From the NCBI GenBank assembly GCA_029959615.1, contig JASCOD010000001.1, forward strand, positions 1,240,001-1,304,000: 64,000 nucleotides of DNA, written 5' to 3'. Made by a program: the position numbers and the translations under genes. Source of the DNA: Flavobacteriaceae bacterium PS02338 (GTDB taxonomy: Bacteria > Bacteroidota > Bacteroidia > Sphingobacteriales > Sphingobacteriaceae). The notes beneath the pieces are model-generated. The model did no database searches. It had not been told where the DNA came from and saw only the letters and a program-made list of their open reading frames with translations. This document shows, one piece after another, positions 8,630 to 17,433 of this stretch. Position 1 is the stretch's first letter. Each line of letters begins with the position of its first letter.

Positions 8630-9202
8630 ATGAAGAAAATAATTTATTTAAGGTTTTTTTACCCACTTTTAAAAGCTTTTTTTGGGCTTTTTTTCGAGCG
8701 AAAATATTTAAAAGGAAAATATTTTGAATCAAGTGTTGTAGGCTGGAAATGGGTATTTAGAAGTCTGTTTACACAAAAAATACTGAGAATAAATAAGCAC
8801 GTACCTTGGCCAGTTAGTACAAATATAGCAATTGACTATGCGCAAGGGATAACTTTCGATCCAGATGATCTGAATAACTTTCAGCACTTTGGCTGTTATT
8901 TTGCAAACACAAATTATGGCAAAATTACTATTGGAAAAGGTACATGGATTGCACCAAACGTGGGACTGGTTACGACTAATCACAAATTGAATAACTTCGC
9001 ATTACATGAAGAACCTAAAGAAATAATAATTGGACAGCATTGTTGGATTGGTATGAACTCAGTGCTATTGCCAGGAGTAGTATTAGGTCCAAATAGCATT
9101 GTTGGAGCGGGAAGCGTAGTGACTAAAAGTTTTGAAGATGGTAATTGTGTGATTGCCGGAAACCCAGCAAGATTAATTAAGACAACCTACAGCAATGCTT
9201 AG
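8630..9202 (+). CDS. Hexapeptide-repeat O/N-acyltransferase, WcaF/LbH type
   Basis: The 190-residue protein has a basic, aromatic N-terminus and then a left-handed beta-helix domain from about residue 95. Marks are ITIGKGTWIAPNVGLVTTNH, IIIGQHCWIGMNSVLLPGV and the C-terminal IAGNPARLI. These match maltose/colanic-acid type acetyltransferases, which use acetyl-CoA. The likely catalytic His is in TTNHKL. It may acetylate a polysaccharide residue, or be the N-acetyltransferase missing beside the FdtA/FdtB pair; the sequence cannot decide. ATG 8630 was taken over TTG 8624. The 3' end overlaps the flippase start by 8 bases. Confidence 0.78.
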   Translation: MKKIIYLRFFYPLLKAFFGLFFERKYLKGKYFESSVVGWKWVFRSLFTQKILRINKHVPWPVSTNIAIDYAQGITFDPDDLNNFQHFGCYFANTNYGKITIGKGTWIAPNVGLVTTNHKLNNFALHEEPKEIIIGQHCWIGMNSVLLPGVVLGPNSIVGAGSVVTKSFEDGNCVIAGNPARLIKTTYSNA

Positions 9203-10505
9203 AAAATTAGTAAGTAATAGCACTTTTTCCTTAATTAATAATTTGCTTCAGTTAGTGCTTTCTTTAGGTTCCGGAATGTTGATCGCTCGTTTTTTAGGAG
9301 TTAAAGGTAAAGGCGAGGTATATTTGATAACTCAAGTATACACAATGCTACAAATAGTATTTTCTATTGGACTAGGGTCGGCATTGCTTTATTTTCTTAA
9401 AAAAGAAGAAATTAACAGACAACAATCAAATGCATTCATTGTAGTATACTGCTTATTAATGACGGTATTTTTTGCCATGCTATTATTTACATTTGGATCA
9501 TCTATAGGATTTGTATTTGGTGGTGAGATACCTTATAATTTTCTAGTTCTAAGCTTTTTGCTTGCCCTACTCAATATAAGTTCGTCGTTTGTTGGCTATG
9601 CTGGTATGGCGGAAGAAGAAGGTGTCAAGTGGTGGTCTATCTGTACATTTTTGGGAAATATTTTCTATCTAATAATGCTCGTAGTATTTATAATTTTCAT
9701 TAAGCTGAGTACAGTAGGCGTTATTTATGCTTTACTGATCTCTGTACTTGTGAAATTGGCATTGTTGGCATGGCCGGTACATAAAGATCGATTTAAATTT
9801 GAACGAATTAATGGTGCTCAATTTAAGAAAATCGTGCTCTACGGCTTTCAAATATTTATCAGTAATTTATTTCTTACTAGTGTGTTTAGAATAGACACTT
9901 TCTTTCTCAATAAAATGTCAACTGTATCGCAACTTGGAATTTATTCCGTAGCTACCTCTGTTGGTGAATTATTGTTATTAATTCCTAATGCAATTGGAGT
10001 GGCCCTATTTCCACATCTTTCTGGTTTAAAAAGAGCAGATCAAAGGGCGGCTATGTGCGTGGTAGGAAGGGTGTGTTTCATCATAGGCTTACTGGGTATT
10101 CTAGGCTTAGCAGTGATTGGATATCCCTTCATTATTATCATTTTTGGTAAAGCCTTTATTAGTGCATTTCCACCATTTCTAATGCTTTTACCTGGTTTGT
10201 TTGCCATGACATTAAATTACTCATATAGCAATTATTTTAGTTCTATAGGTAAGCCTTTAATTGGTGCTTATGCATTTTCAATTGGACTATTTATTAACAT
10301 TATCTTAAATGTCGTGTTAATACCCAATCTTGGAATAAGCGGAGCTGCAATAAGTTCATCAACATCTTATCTAGCAATTACCATTGGGTTTGTAGTATTT
10401 ATCAAAAGAGAAGACAATGTATCTATCATAGATTTTGTAATCCCTCAAAAATCAGATTTTATCTATATCATTGATAAGGTAAAAACTATCGTGTTAAAAA
10501 AATAA
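9195..10505 (+). CDS. wzx: O-antigen/capsule unit flippase (Wzx-like, MATE superfamily)
   Basis: The 436-residue protein is almost entirely hydrophobic, with roughly 12 predicted membrane helices. The N-terminus shows the polysaccharide-transporter pattern (NSTFSLINNLLQLVLSLGSG followed by IARFLGVKGKGEVY). The family flips undecaprenyl-linked repeat units across the inner membrane. It lies between the acyltransferase it overlaps and asnB, in the same locus as a polymerase (13649) and a Wzz protein, so it is the Wzx of this locus. A second flippase-type gene outside the locus (48300) probably serves another substrate. Confidence in the family is high. Confidence 0.88.
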   Translation: MLRKLVSNSTFSLINNLLQLVLSLGSGMLIARFLGVKGKGEVYLITQVYTMLQIVFSIGLGSALLYFLKKEEINRQQSNAFIVVYCLLMTVFFAMLLFTFGSSIGFVFGGEIPYNFLVLSFLLALLNISSSFVGYAGMAEEEGVKWWSICTFLGNIFYLIMLVVFIIFIKLSTVGVIYALLISVLVKLALLAWPVHKDRFKFERINGAQFKKIVLYGFQIFISNLFLTSVFRIDTFFLNKMSTVSQLGIYSVATSVGELLLLIPNAIGVALFPHLSGLKRADQRAAMCVVGRVCFIIGLLGILGLAVIGYPFIIIIFGKAFISAFPPFLMLLPGLFAMTLNYSYSNYFSSIGKPLIGAYAFSIGLFINIILNVVLIPNLGISGAAISSSTSYLAITIGFVVFIKREDNVSIIDFVIPQKSDFIYIIDKVKTIVLKK

Positions 10506-10507
10506 TT

Positions 10508-12337
10508 ATGTGTGGTATAGCCGGTTACTGGAATAGAAATATTAGGGAAAAGGGGAACGAATATGTCTTGAAATCGATGGCGCAAGCTATTGCTCATAGG
10601 GGCCCTGACGATGAAGGATATTATCTAAATAATGAGGGTGTTGCATTGGCACACAAGAGATTAAGCATCATAGATCTCTCTCCAAACGGGCATCAGCCAA
10701 TGTTTAGCTCAGATCAACGCTTCATACTTATATATAATGGCGAAATCTTTAATTATCTGCTATTAGCGGATGAACTCAAGAAACAAGGAGTAAAATTCCG
10801 AAGTAATTCTGATAGTGAAGTCATCATCGAATATTACAGAATCTATGGAGAAAGATGTTTGGAGTATTTTAACGGAATGTTCGCTTTTATTATTTGGGAT
10901 GTGGAAAAGCAAAATATGTTTGCGGCAAGAGATAGGATAGGAATAAAACCGCTATATTATTACGCCACGAATGATATCTTTGTTTTTGGTTCCGAAATAA
11001 AAGCACTTTTAAAACATCCACTTGTTCCAAAGCAACCAAATAGTGAGGCCATTAATAATTATCTAGTGCTCTCACACCAGTTGGATGACCAAACTTGGTT
11101 TAAAGATGTCAAGCTTTTAGAACCTGGATTTTTCTTGCAGATTGATCGTGAAAAAATAGTAAAGAAAAAATACTGGAATCCGTGTATAGAAGTAAATTAC
11201 ACAAGAACTTATAGCGATGTAAAAGAAGAATTACGCAGTAAAATAATAGACGCGATTAAGTTACATCAAATAAGTGATGTGCCAGTAGGTTCACATCTTA
11301 GTGGAGGAGTTGACTCTAGTACAATCGTAGCAATAGCTAGTAGAATGGGAAAAGGAGATTTTCATACTTTTTCTTCTTCTTTTTCTGGATTGGGAGGGGA
11401 GTTTGACGAAAATAAGGAAATTGACGTCGTTAAGGAAGTTTTTAAAACTATACATCATACAGTTACGTCAGATCCTCAAAAAGTAATGGAATCGCTACCA
11501 GAAATGCTCTATGCCATGGATGAACCAGTAGTTGGTCCGGCGATGTTGCCTATGTATTTTGTAAACAAGTTAATCAATCAGCATGGAATTCGTGTGGTAA
11601 ATGGAGGTCAAGGAGTAGATGAATTGTTTGGTGGGTACTTACCTTCATACACACTTGCTGCTCAAAATATTTTGTCTCTAATCAAAAGTAGGAAAAAGGT
11701 GCCAATTAATGAAGTTCTTAACATTGCAAGTTATTTGCAAAAAGGAGGGACATTCAAAAGATTATTTAATAGGACTAAGTCAGATGTTATTTCTCTATAT
11801 AAAGATAAAAACACATATCCGGATGCAATTTCCAGATATTTGAATACTGCTGATCAAATTGGAATTGGTGAGCTCAAGTTTGAGAAAAGCATGTATATGT
11901 CACTTAAGCATTATTTGCCTGGACTTTTGCAACAGGAAGATCGGATGAGCATGTTGTGGTCTATAGAGTCGCGTGTGCCGTTTCTAGACCATAGGCTGGT
12001 AGAACTTGCATTAACAATACCAAGCTATTACAAAGTTAAGAATGGAGTACTCAAATCTATTTTCAGAGAGGCTGTTAGAGGCCTTGTACCGGATATCGTT
12101 TTAGATAATAGAATTAAGCGTGGATATCCAACGCCAATAAGTATATGGTCTAAAAATGAGATGGCGCCCTTTTTTGTAAAGACGTTAAAAAAAGATAATT
12201 CTGGAGTGAATGATTTTATTGATATGGATTCGGTTCAATTAATGCTTAATAGTCACATAAGTGGAAATGGCGATTATACAACCTCCTTATGGTCCGCTTT
12301 ATGCACTAAAGTGTGGTTTAGTAATAATTTTAATTAA
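10508..12337 (+). CDS. asnB: Asparagine synthase-like glutamine amidotransferase
   Basis: The 609-residue protein has the full AsnB layout. The catalytic Cys follows the start Met (MCGIAGYW), giving an N-terminal Ntn glutaminase domain with RGPDDEGYY. A C-terminal ATP-pyrophosphatase domain carries SGGVDSS at about residues 265-271. The length fits AsnB. Asparagine synthesis is possible, but a copy inside a polysaccharide operon encoding a full uronic-acid donor pathway suggests a WbpS-type role: amidating the carboxyl of the aminouronic acid. That role is inferred from context. The stop overlaps the next start as TAATG, so it is translated with the glycosyltransferase genes. Confidence 0.9.
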   Translation: MCGIAGYWNRNIREKGNEYVLKSMAQAIAHRGPDDEGYYLNNEGVALAHKRLSIIDLSPNGHQPMFSSDQRFILIYNGEIFNYLLLADELKKQGVKFRSNSDSEVIIEYYRIYGERCLEYFNGMFAFIIWDVEKQNMFAARDRIGIKPLYYYATNDIFVFGSEIKALLKHPLVPKQPNSEAINNYLVLSHQLDDQTWFKDVKLLEPGFFLQIDREKIVKKKYWNPCIEVNYTRTYSDVKEELRSKIIDAIKLHQISDVPVGSHLSGGVDSSTIVAIASRMGKGDFHTFSSSFSGLGGEFDENKEIDVVKEVFKTIHHTVTSDPQKVMESLPEMLYAMDEPVVGPAMLPMYFVNKLINQHGIRVVNGGQGVDELFGGYLPSYTLAAQNILSLIKSRKKVPINEVLNIASYLQKGGTFKRLFNRTKSDVISLYKDKNTYPDAISRYLNTADQIGIGELKFEKSMYMSLKHYLPGLLQQEDRMSMLWSIESRVPFLDHRLVELALTIPSYYKVKNGVLKSIFREAVRGLVPDIVLDNRIKRGYPTPISIWSKNEMAPFFVKTLKKDNSGVNDFIDMDSVQLMLNSHISGNGDYTTSLWSALCTKVWFSNNFN

Positions 12338-13638
12338 TGAAAAAAAAAGCACTATTTATTATTGGTGATTTTTGGCCCACTAAAGGTGGCGGAGTTATAA
12401 GAGTTGAAAAGCTCATTAAATATCTTCCAGAATTTAATTGGACTGGAATTGTGCTTACCAGGAAAATTAAACCTACAAATGCATACGAGCAAATAAGTAA
12501 TGTGCCAATATATAGAACTAAAACTTTTAACCCTGCAGAATTATATCAAAAGATAAAGCGATATTTTAAATTTAAAACCTTAAAAAATTTGAATAAAGGT
12601 GATTTGACACCTGCTATCTCCCCAACTCGTCGGGCAAACTCTAGGCTAGCAGACAATTTTTTAGTGCCTGATGTTGATATATTCTGGGCAATTCTATCTG
12701 TATTTAGATTAAAAAAAATTGTTAAGGAGGAAAATATTGATGTAATCTATTCAAGTTCTCCATCTGCAAGTGTGCATATTTCGGCCCTTATATATAAAAA
12801 GCTTTTTAATCAGTCAATTAAATGGATTGTTGAATTTAGAGATCCCTGGACATTTAATCCATTTAGAAATAAAAAAATGATTTTTTTAGAGAAGTTAGAT
12901 CATTATTTAGAAAAAAAGGTATTAAATGCGTGTGATGAGGTTATAGTAGTATCTAAAACATTTGTTGATGAATTTTCTTATAAGTACCCCAACATAAGCA
13001 AGAATAAGTTTAGCTATATTCCTAATGGTTATGACTCCGAGGATTTTAAAGGTTTAGCAAAAAGAGAGCCTTCGAATACGTTTATAGAAATCGTTCATAT
13101 GGGTAACTTCTATGGCAAGCGTTCTTTAAAACCTTTCTTGATGGCCATGAAGATTATTGCCGATACCTATCCCGAATATCAAAATTATTTAAGGTTTACA
13201 CAATTTGGAGTAGTAGATATTGAAGGAGAGGTATATAATCTTAATAATCCAAACTCGATGATTACCTTCAAAGGTGTCATTCCGCATAGCGAAAGCTTAC
13301 AAGAAATGGTAAATGCTGATTGGCTATTACTTATTCCTGGGCCTGGAGTGGGCACTATGACAGGAAAGTTGTACGAATATTTAGCAACCGGAAACCCTAT
13401 TATTGCTCTGGCCGATGATGGGGCTGCAAAGGATTTAATTAAAAAGCTGAATATCGGATATGTTAGTAATCCAGCTGATGTCGATGATATCGTTAATGTC
13501 TTAATGGAAATAGTAGGAAATAAAGGAACATATAAAAGTATAGATATCGATAATTCTGAAATTAAGAAATTCGATAGAAGAAATATCGCACATCAAGTAA
13601 GCAAAGTTTTAGATTCTTTACATTTTTCTAGAGAATAG
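12337..13638 (+). CDS. Glycosyltransferase family 4-like
   Basis: This 433-residue GT-B protein begins with IIGDFWPTKGGGVIRVEKL, the usual N-terminal lobe of GT4 enzymes with a glycine-rich acceptor loop. VEFRDPW is near the middle. The C-terminal donor lobe has EIVHMGNFYGKR and GKLYEYLATGNPIIAL, containing the donor-site glutamates. It is translationally coupled to asnB (TAATG). The coding DNA looks particularly AT-rich, with many AAA and TTT runs, as in much of this locus. Donor sugar and linkage cannot be told. The alternative of a non-catalytic GT-B protein is unlikely given the conserved C-terminal motif. Confidence 0.85.
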   Translation: MKKKALFIIGDFWPTKGGGVIRVEKLIKYLPEFNWTGIVLTRKIKPTNAYEQISNVPIYRTKTFNPAELYQKIKRYFKFKTLKNLNKGDLTPAISPTRRANSRLADNFLVPDVDIFWAILSVFRLKKIVKEENIDVIYSSSPSASVHISALIYKKLFNQSIKWIVEFRDPWTFNPFRNKKMIFLEKLDHYLEKKVLNACDEVIVVSKTFVDEFSYKYPNISKNKFSYIPNGYDSEDFKGLAKREPSNTFIEIVHMGNFYGKRSLKPFLMAMKIIADTYPEYQNYLRFTQFGVVDIEGEVYNLNNPNSMITFKGVIPHSESLQEMVNADWLLLIPGPGVGTMTGKLYEYLATGNPIIALADDGAAKDLIKKLNIGYVSNPADVDDIVNVLMEIVGNKGTYKSIDIDNSEIKKFDRRNIAHQVSKVLDSLHFSRE

Positions 13639-13648
13639 ATAATTGCGA

Positions 13649-14944
13649 ATGAAAGTTTCAAGCCTCCTTACTTCTGTCGCAATCAGCTTATTATTCTGCG
13701 CTATTCTATTGGTTAAAATCCATTTTGGTAGTTATAGTGTTTTTCATATTGTGATAGTTGGGATAATTTCATTAATGATTATTTTTTCTAGCAATAAATG
13801 GGTTCGAGAATTTTTCAATATTGATATAATCTCACTCAGTTTATTTGTGTTTTTAATTGTCGTACTAGTATCTTATCTCATTAACATTCCAAATGCTGGG
13901 CTCGTATCAAAAACTTATTCTTCTAATTCCGGTGAATCTCCTCCTAATCTCTACCTGAAAATTTCAGTGAATGGTATTATTTTCGTAATTACTGCGATTA
14001 TATCATATCTATTGGGTAGAAAGGTAGCTAATTCGAAGAAAAATTTTTTGAGGATTTATAATGCTTTGATAATATTTTGCTTAATTAACGCATTCGCAAA
14101 TGTAGTCGCATGGTTAATTTCAACTGGAGGTACTATTGGTAGATATAATTTTGAACCACCTATTACATTTTCTCCAGGTATCAGCATTCAATACAGTTCA
14201 ATTGGGTTTTTATTAGGTTTAGCTGCATTAGCACAAGTTAACTTGCGATATAAAAAGAAAATGGTGGTTTTTGCATTAGGTATTTTACTGTTAAGTATTT
14301 TGATTATCCTTACTCGTCAGAGTCAAATTAGCTTTTTGATTATGGTAGCTTGGTATTTTTATAAAACACATAATATCACTCTAAAGGCTATTATTTGGAT
14401 AATACCTAGTTCCATTGTACTTATCGTTAGTGGGATAGTAGCACTTTATTTTAGCGGAGCATTAAGTGCTTATCAAATGATAGATTCCTCAGAAAGTGTT
14501 GATGTTGCGGTGAGGTTGCTAATGTTAAATTCTGCCTATGAAATTTTCATTACAAACCCATTTTTTGGTGTAGGCTATGGTATGTTTGTAGGTCATAATA
14601 CCGTACCTGTATTAATTACGAATGTACCCAGCTATTTAGCAAGTCCACATAACGGTATCGCAAGTATTTTATGTGAACTTGGTATTGCTGGAATAATCTT
14701 ACTGTTGTTATTAACCATTGTTGTCATTAGAAAATTATTAACAGCATTGAGAACAATTAATGATCCAGTAATTTCTAAATATTGCATGGCAATTTTTGTT
14801 TTTCAGACCATGAGCATGCTCATGGTATTTATTAGTAACTCTAATCTATTTGGTCCGCCTTCTGAACCTGCTTATCTCTACATATCCTTTATTTCTTGGT
14901 TCATGATCGGCTCTGTGATTGGAGTTAAAAATGCTAAGTTGTAG
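13649..14944 (+). CDS. wzy: O-antigen/capsule polymerase, Wzy-like (O-antigen ligase domain)
   Basis: This very hydrophobic protein of about 431 residues has some ten membrane helices and one large extracytoplasmic loop. The loop-proximal pattern NPFFGVGYGMF ... SPHNGIASILCELGIAG is the hallmark of the Wzy_C / O-antigen ligase family. The family joins lipid-linked repeat units in the periplasm or transfers chains to an acceptor. In a locus with Wzx and Wzz, the polymerase role is favoured over a ligase. ATG 13649 was chosen over TTG 13643. Low similarity between polymerases is normal, so specificity cannot be read. Confidence 0.84.
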   Translation: MKVSSLLTSVAISLLFCAILLVKIHFGSYSVFHIVIVGIISLMIIFSSNKWVREFFNIDIISLSLFVFLIVVLVSYLINIPNAGLVSKTYSSNSGESPPNLYLKISVNGIIFVITAIISYLLGRKVANSKKNFLRIYNALIIFCLINAFANVVAWLISTGGTIGRYNFEPPITFSPGISIQYSSIGFLLGLAALAQVNLRYKKKMVVFALGILLLSILIILTRQSQISFLIMVAWYFYKTHNITLKAIIWIIPSSIVLIVSGIVALYFSGALSAYQMIDSSESVDVAVRLLMLNSAYEIFITNPFFGVGYGMFVGHNTVPVLITNVPSYLASPHNGIASILCELGIAGIILLLLLTIVVIRKLLTALRTINDPVISKYCMAIFVFQTMSMLMVFISNSNLFGPPSEPAYLYISFISWFMIGSVIGVKNAKL

Positions 14945-14947
14945 TTA

Positions 14948-16129
14948 ATGCATATCTTATTTCTCCCGTCTTTTTATCCAGAAGAAAGTATGCCATTGAA
15001 CGGCTCGTTTTTCAAAAGTCAAACAAAAATGCTCTTAGGTCGGCTTGAGCAATCGGCTACCATTTATGTTGAGCAGAAAAGTTTGAAGCAAATCTTCAAT
15101 CAGCCGCATCAAAATAGATATCAAAAGAGTATAGACCATGAGGTCGGCATACTAACATATAGGCAACATGGGCTTAATTTGCTGAATCAATATGAATTTG
15201 GGGCTAAAATATGGATATCATTAACCATGAAAATGGTACATGAATATATTCGCAAAAATGGGAAACCAGATTTGATCCATGCGCATAATGTGTTTCATGC
15301 AGGAAGAGTCGCTAAAAAATGCGTCGAAATGTACCAAATTCCATACGTAGTCACAGAGCATGCATCTGGATTTCTATTAAATGAGTATTCTCCAAAACAA
15401 TTAAAGATCGCAAAAAAAGTCTATCAACATGCTTCAAAAGTTTTAGCCGTAAGTTTCGGCTTGGCAAAAAAAATACAGGAGCTGTGTGCAATAGATTTAC
15501 CAACAGTTGTACCTAATGTAGTGAATACGCAAATTTTTTCACTTCATGAACAAATTGAAAAGCAACCTTCCTTTACTTTTATTTCAGTTGGGAACTTATT
15601 ACAAAATAAAGGGCATCATATATTGATAACAGCATTTGGTGAATTTAAAAAACGAACAAATCAGGCTGTGCAATTACATATCTACGGAAAAGGTACAGAA
15701 CAGCAAAATCTTGAGAAACTAATTATAAAGCTCAATTTGAGTGAAGATGTATTTTTAAAAGGAATACTGACATCAAACGAACTCTCAAAGGCCTATCAGC
15801 AGGCAAATTGTTTGGTACTGCCTTCATTTAAAGAAACATTTGGGGTTGTATTGATAGAGGCCATGGCATGTGGACTACCAGTTATAGCAACTAAAAGTGG
15901 TGGACCCGAAGATTTAGTACATGAATATAATGGCTTAATTGTAGATGCTGGCGACACCGTACAAATGGCGGATGCATTAGAAAAAATGCTGCTTACATAT
16001 TCAAACTATAATTCGAAAAATATTAGTAAAGAAATTGAAAATAACTTCAGTGAACCGGTAATCGCTGATAGACTGATTGCTATTTATAAAATAGCATTGA
16101 CTTCGCGTTTGGGATACGCTGTGAAATAA
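14948..16129 (+). CDS. Glycosyltransferase family 4
   Basis: The 393-residue protein is a clear GT4 enzyme. The N-terminal lobe has FLPSFYPEESMPLNGSFFK and DLIHAHNVFHAG. The linker has VLAVSFGLAKKI. The C-terminal lobe has FISVGNLLQNKGH and the retaining-transferase signature ETFGVVLIEAMACGLPVIAT, with the two glutamates spaced seven apart. GT4 enzymes use a nucleotide sugar with retention of configuration. It starts 3 bases after the polymerase. The sugar it adds is not known. Confidence 0.9.
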   Translation: MHILFLPSFYPEESMPLNGSFFKSQTKMLLGRLEQSATIYVEQKSLKQIFNQPHQNRYQKSIDHEVGILTYRQHGLNLLNQYEFGAKIWISLTMKMVHEYIRKNGKPDLIHAHNVFHAGRVAKKCVEMYQIPYVVTEHASGFLLNEYSPKQLKIAKKVYQHASKVLAVSFGLAKKIQELCAIDLPTVVPNVVNTQIFSLHEQIEKQPSFTFISVGNLLQNKGHHILITAFGEFKKRTNQAVQLHIYGKGTEQQNLEKLIIKLNLSEDVFLKGILTSNELSKAYQQANCLVLPSFKETFGVVLIEAMACGLPVIATKSGGPEDLVHEYNGLIVDAGDTVQMADALEKMLLTYSNYNSKNISKEIENNFSEPVIADRLIAIYKIALTSRLGYAVK

Positions 16130-16143
16130 TTTAAAACATTATA

Positions 16144-16989
16144 ATGCTTAAAAAAATAAAAAAGATTATTCCACCTTTATTTGCCGATTTTCTTTTGAAA
16201 AACCTTGGTTACATTGGTATGGCACCTTGGGAGTATATGCCACAGGGATTTGCTTACCCAATAAAGTCTAGTGGTTGGGATATGGAGGGTATTGCACGCC
16301 TCCAAGCTGAAAAATGGCCAGCTTATGCAACCAGAATTAAAAATAATACCACTCTGGGTATAAATCACGAAAGTAATGCGGTAGATGGTAATGATCCATT
16401 TTTTCATAATCTTTTGCTAACGTTCGCTTATGTATTTAGTTTAGCGGGTTTGGGGAAAAAGGAAATTAATTTTTTAGATTGGGGAGGAGGAATTGGACAT
16501 TATGGCCTTTTAGCTGAAGCACTTGTGAAGCCTGCAAAAATTCCAGTAAATTATTATTGTTATGATTTTAAGGTATTTGGAGAGGAGGGTAGAAAATTAA
16601 ACTCAAACTACAATTACTTCGATGATAGCGAAGCTTATAAAAACGTACATTTTGATTTATTAATGGCAAGTAGCTCTATTTGGTATGAAGAAAAATGGCA
16701 AAATGGTGTTGACAAATTGTGTGAGTACAGTAGTGATTATCTATATATTACAAGAATGATCTTTATTTCAGATCAACCAAGCTTTGTAGCTATACAGCGC
16801 CCTAAACAGATGGGATACGATACGGAGTATCTATTCTGGGTAATCAACAAGACTGAATTTGTTGAATATTTAGCCGATAAAAAATTCGATTTAATTAGAG
16901 AATTTGAATTTGGACCTACTACCCCAATTTTTAAAGCTCCTGAACAAGGTACCATGAAAGGATTTTTGTTTAAACGAAGTAATTCTTAA
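16144..16989 (+). CDS. SAM-dependent methyltransferase-like protein, TIGR04325 family
   Basis: The 281-residue protein carries a SAM-binding motif I, NFLDWGGGIGHYGLLAEAL, at about residues 114-132. FDLLMASSSIWYEEKW follows as the post-motif. The pattern, including IKSSGWDMEGI near the N-terminus, is that of the putative methyltransferase family TIGR04325, usually found inside polysaccharide clusters. The reaction has not, to my knowledge, been fixed for the family; methylation of a sugar hydroxyl is the simplest idea. It lies between a GT4 gene and the FdtA/FdtB pair. No membrane segment is seen. Confidence 0.75.
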   Translation: MLKKIKKIIPPLFADFLLKNLGYIGMAPWEYMPQGFAYPIKSSGWDMEGIARLQAEKWPAYATRIKNNTTLGINHESNAVDGNDPFFHNLLLTFAYVFSLAGLGKKEINFLDWGGGIGHYGLLAEALVKPAKIPVNYYCYDFKVFGEEGRKLNSNYNYFDDSEAYKNVHFDLLMASSSIWYEEKWQNGVDKLCEYSSDYLYITRMIFISDQPSFVAIQRPKQMGYDTEYLFWVINKTEFVEYLADKKFDLIREFEFGPTTPIFKAPEQGTMKGFLFKRSNS

Positions 16990-17028
16990 ACCAGACATGA
17001 TTAACTAATAATAAGTTTTTTAAAATAT

Positions 17029-17433
17029 ATGGATTTACCTTACATCATAAATTTTCAACATACCGGTTCTAAAGAATTTGGTTTTTTGGATATAGCCGAA
17101 GTTGGCAAAAATGTTCCTTTTGAAGTTAAGAGAATGTTTTGGACTCATTCTGTACCAAATGGAGTAATAAGAGGCCATCATGCACATAAGGAAACTAAAC
17201 AAATTCTTATTGCCATAGAGGGAAGGATCATTGTGACGACCGAAATGCCAAGTGGCGATATTCACAAATTTGAATTGAACAGCTCAACACAGGGCATTTA
17301 TTTACCTCCTCATGTTTGGCACCACATGGAATATCTGGATAATGCAGTTCAAATTGTGTTTTGCTCGGGTTTTTTTAATGAACAAGACTATTTAAGAGAA
17401 TACAAAGAGTTTAAAAAATTTTATAAAAGTTAA
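17029..17433 (+). CDS. fdtA: dTDP-4-keto-6-deoxyglucose 3,4-ketoisomerase (FdtA/QdtA cupin)
   Basis: This 134-residue single-domain cupin has the ketoisomerase motif [11 protein letters not shown] (about residues 46-56) and the second cupin strand [14 protein letters not shown]. FdtA/QdtA/TylM3-type enzymes move the keto group of dTDP-4-keto-6-deoxy-D-glucose from C4 to C3, readying it for transamination. The next gene overlaps by one base (TAATG) and encodes the matching aminotransferase. FdtA and QdtA differ in product stereochemistry (galacto or gluco), which I cannot read here. The rmlA/rmlB genes that make the substrate are not in the window. Confidence 0.83.
   Translation: MDLPYIINFQHTGSKEFGFLDIAEVGKNVPFEVKRMFWTHSVPNGVIRGHHAHKETKQILIAIEGRIIVTTEMPSGDIHKFELNSSTQGIYLPPHVWHHMEYLDNAVQIVFCSGFFNEQDYLREYKEFKKFYKS

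Noticed and set aside
10508-12337. Broken or truncated asnB
   Set aside because: The gene is full length with Cys2, the glutaminase motifs and the SGGVDSS loop intact.
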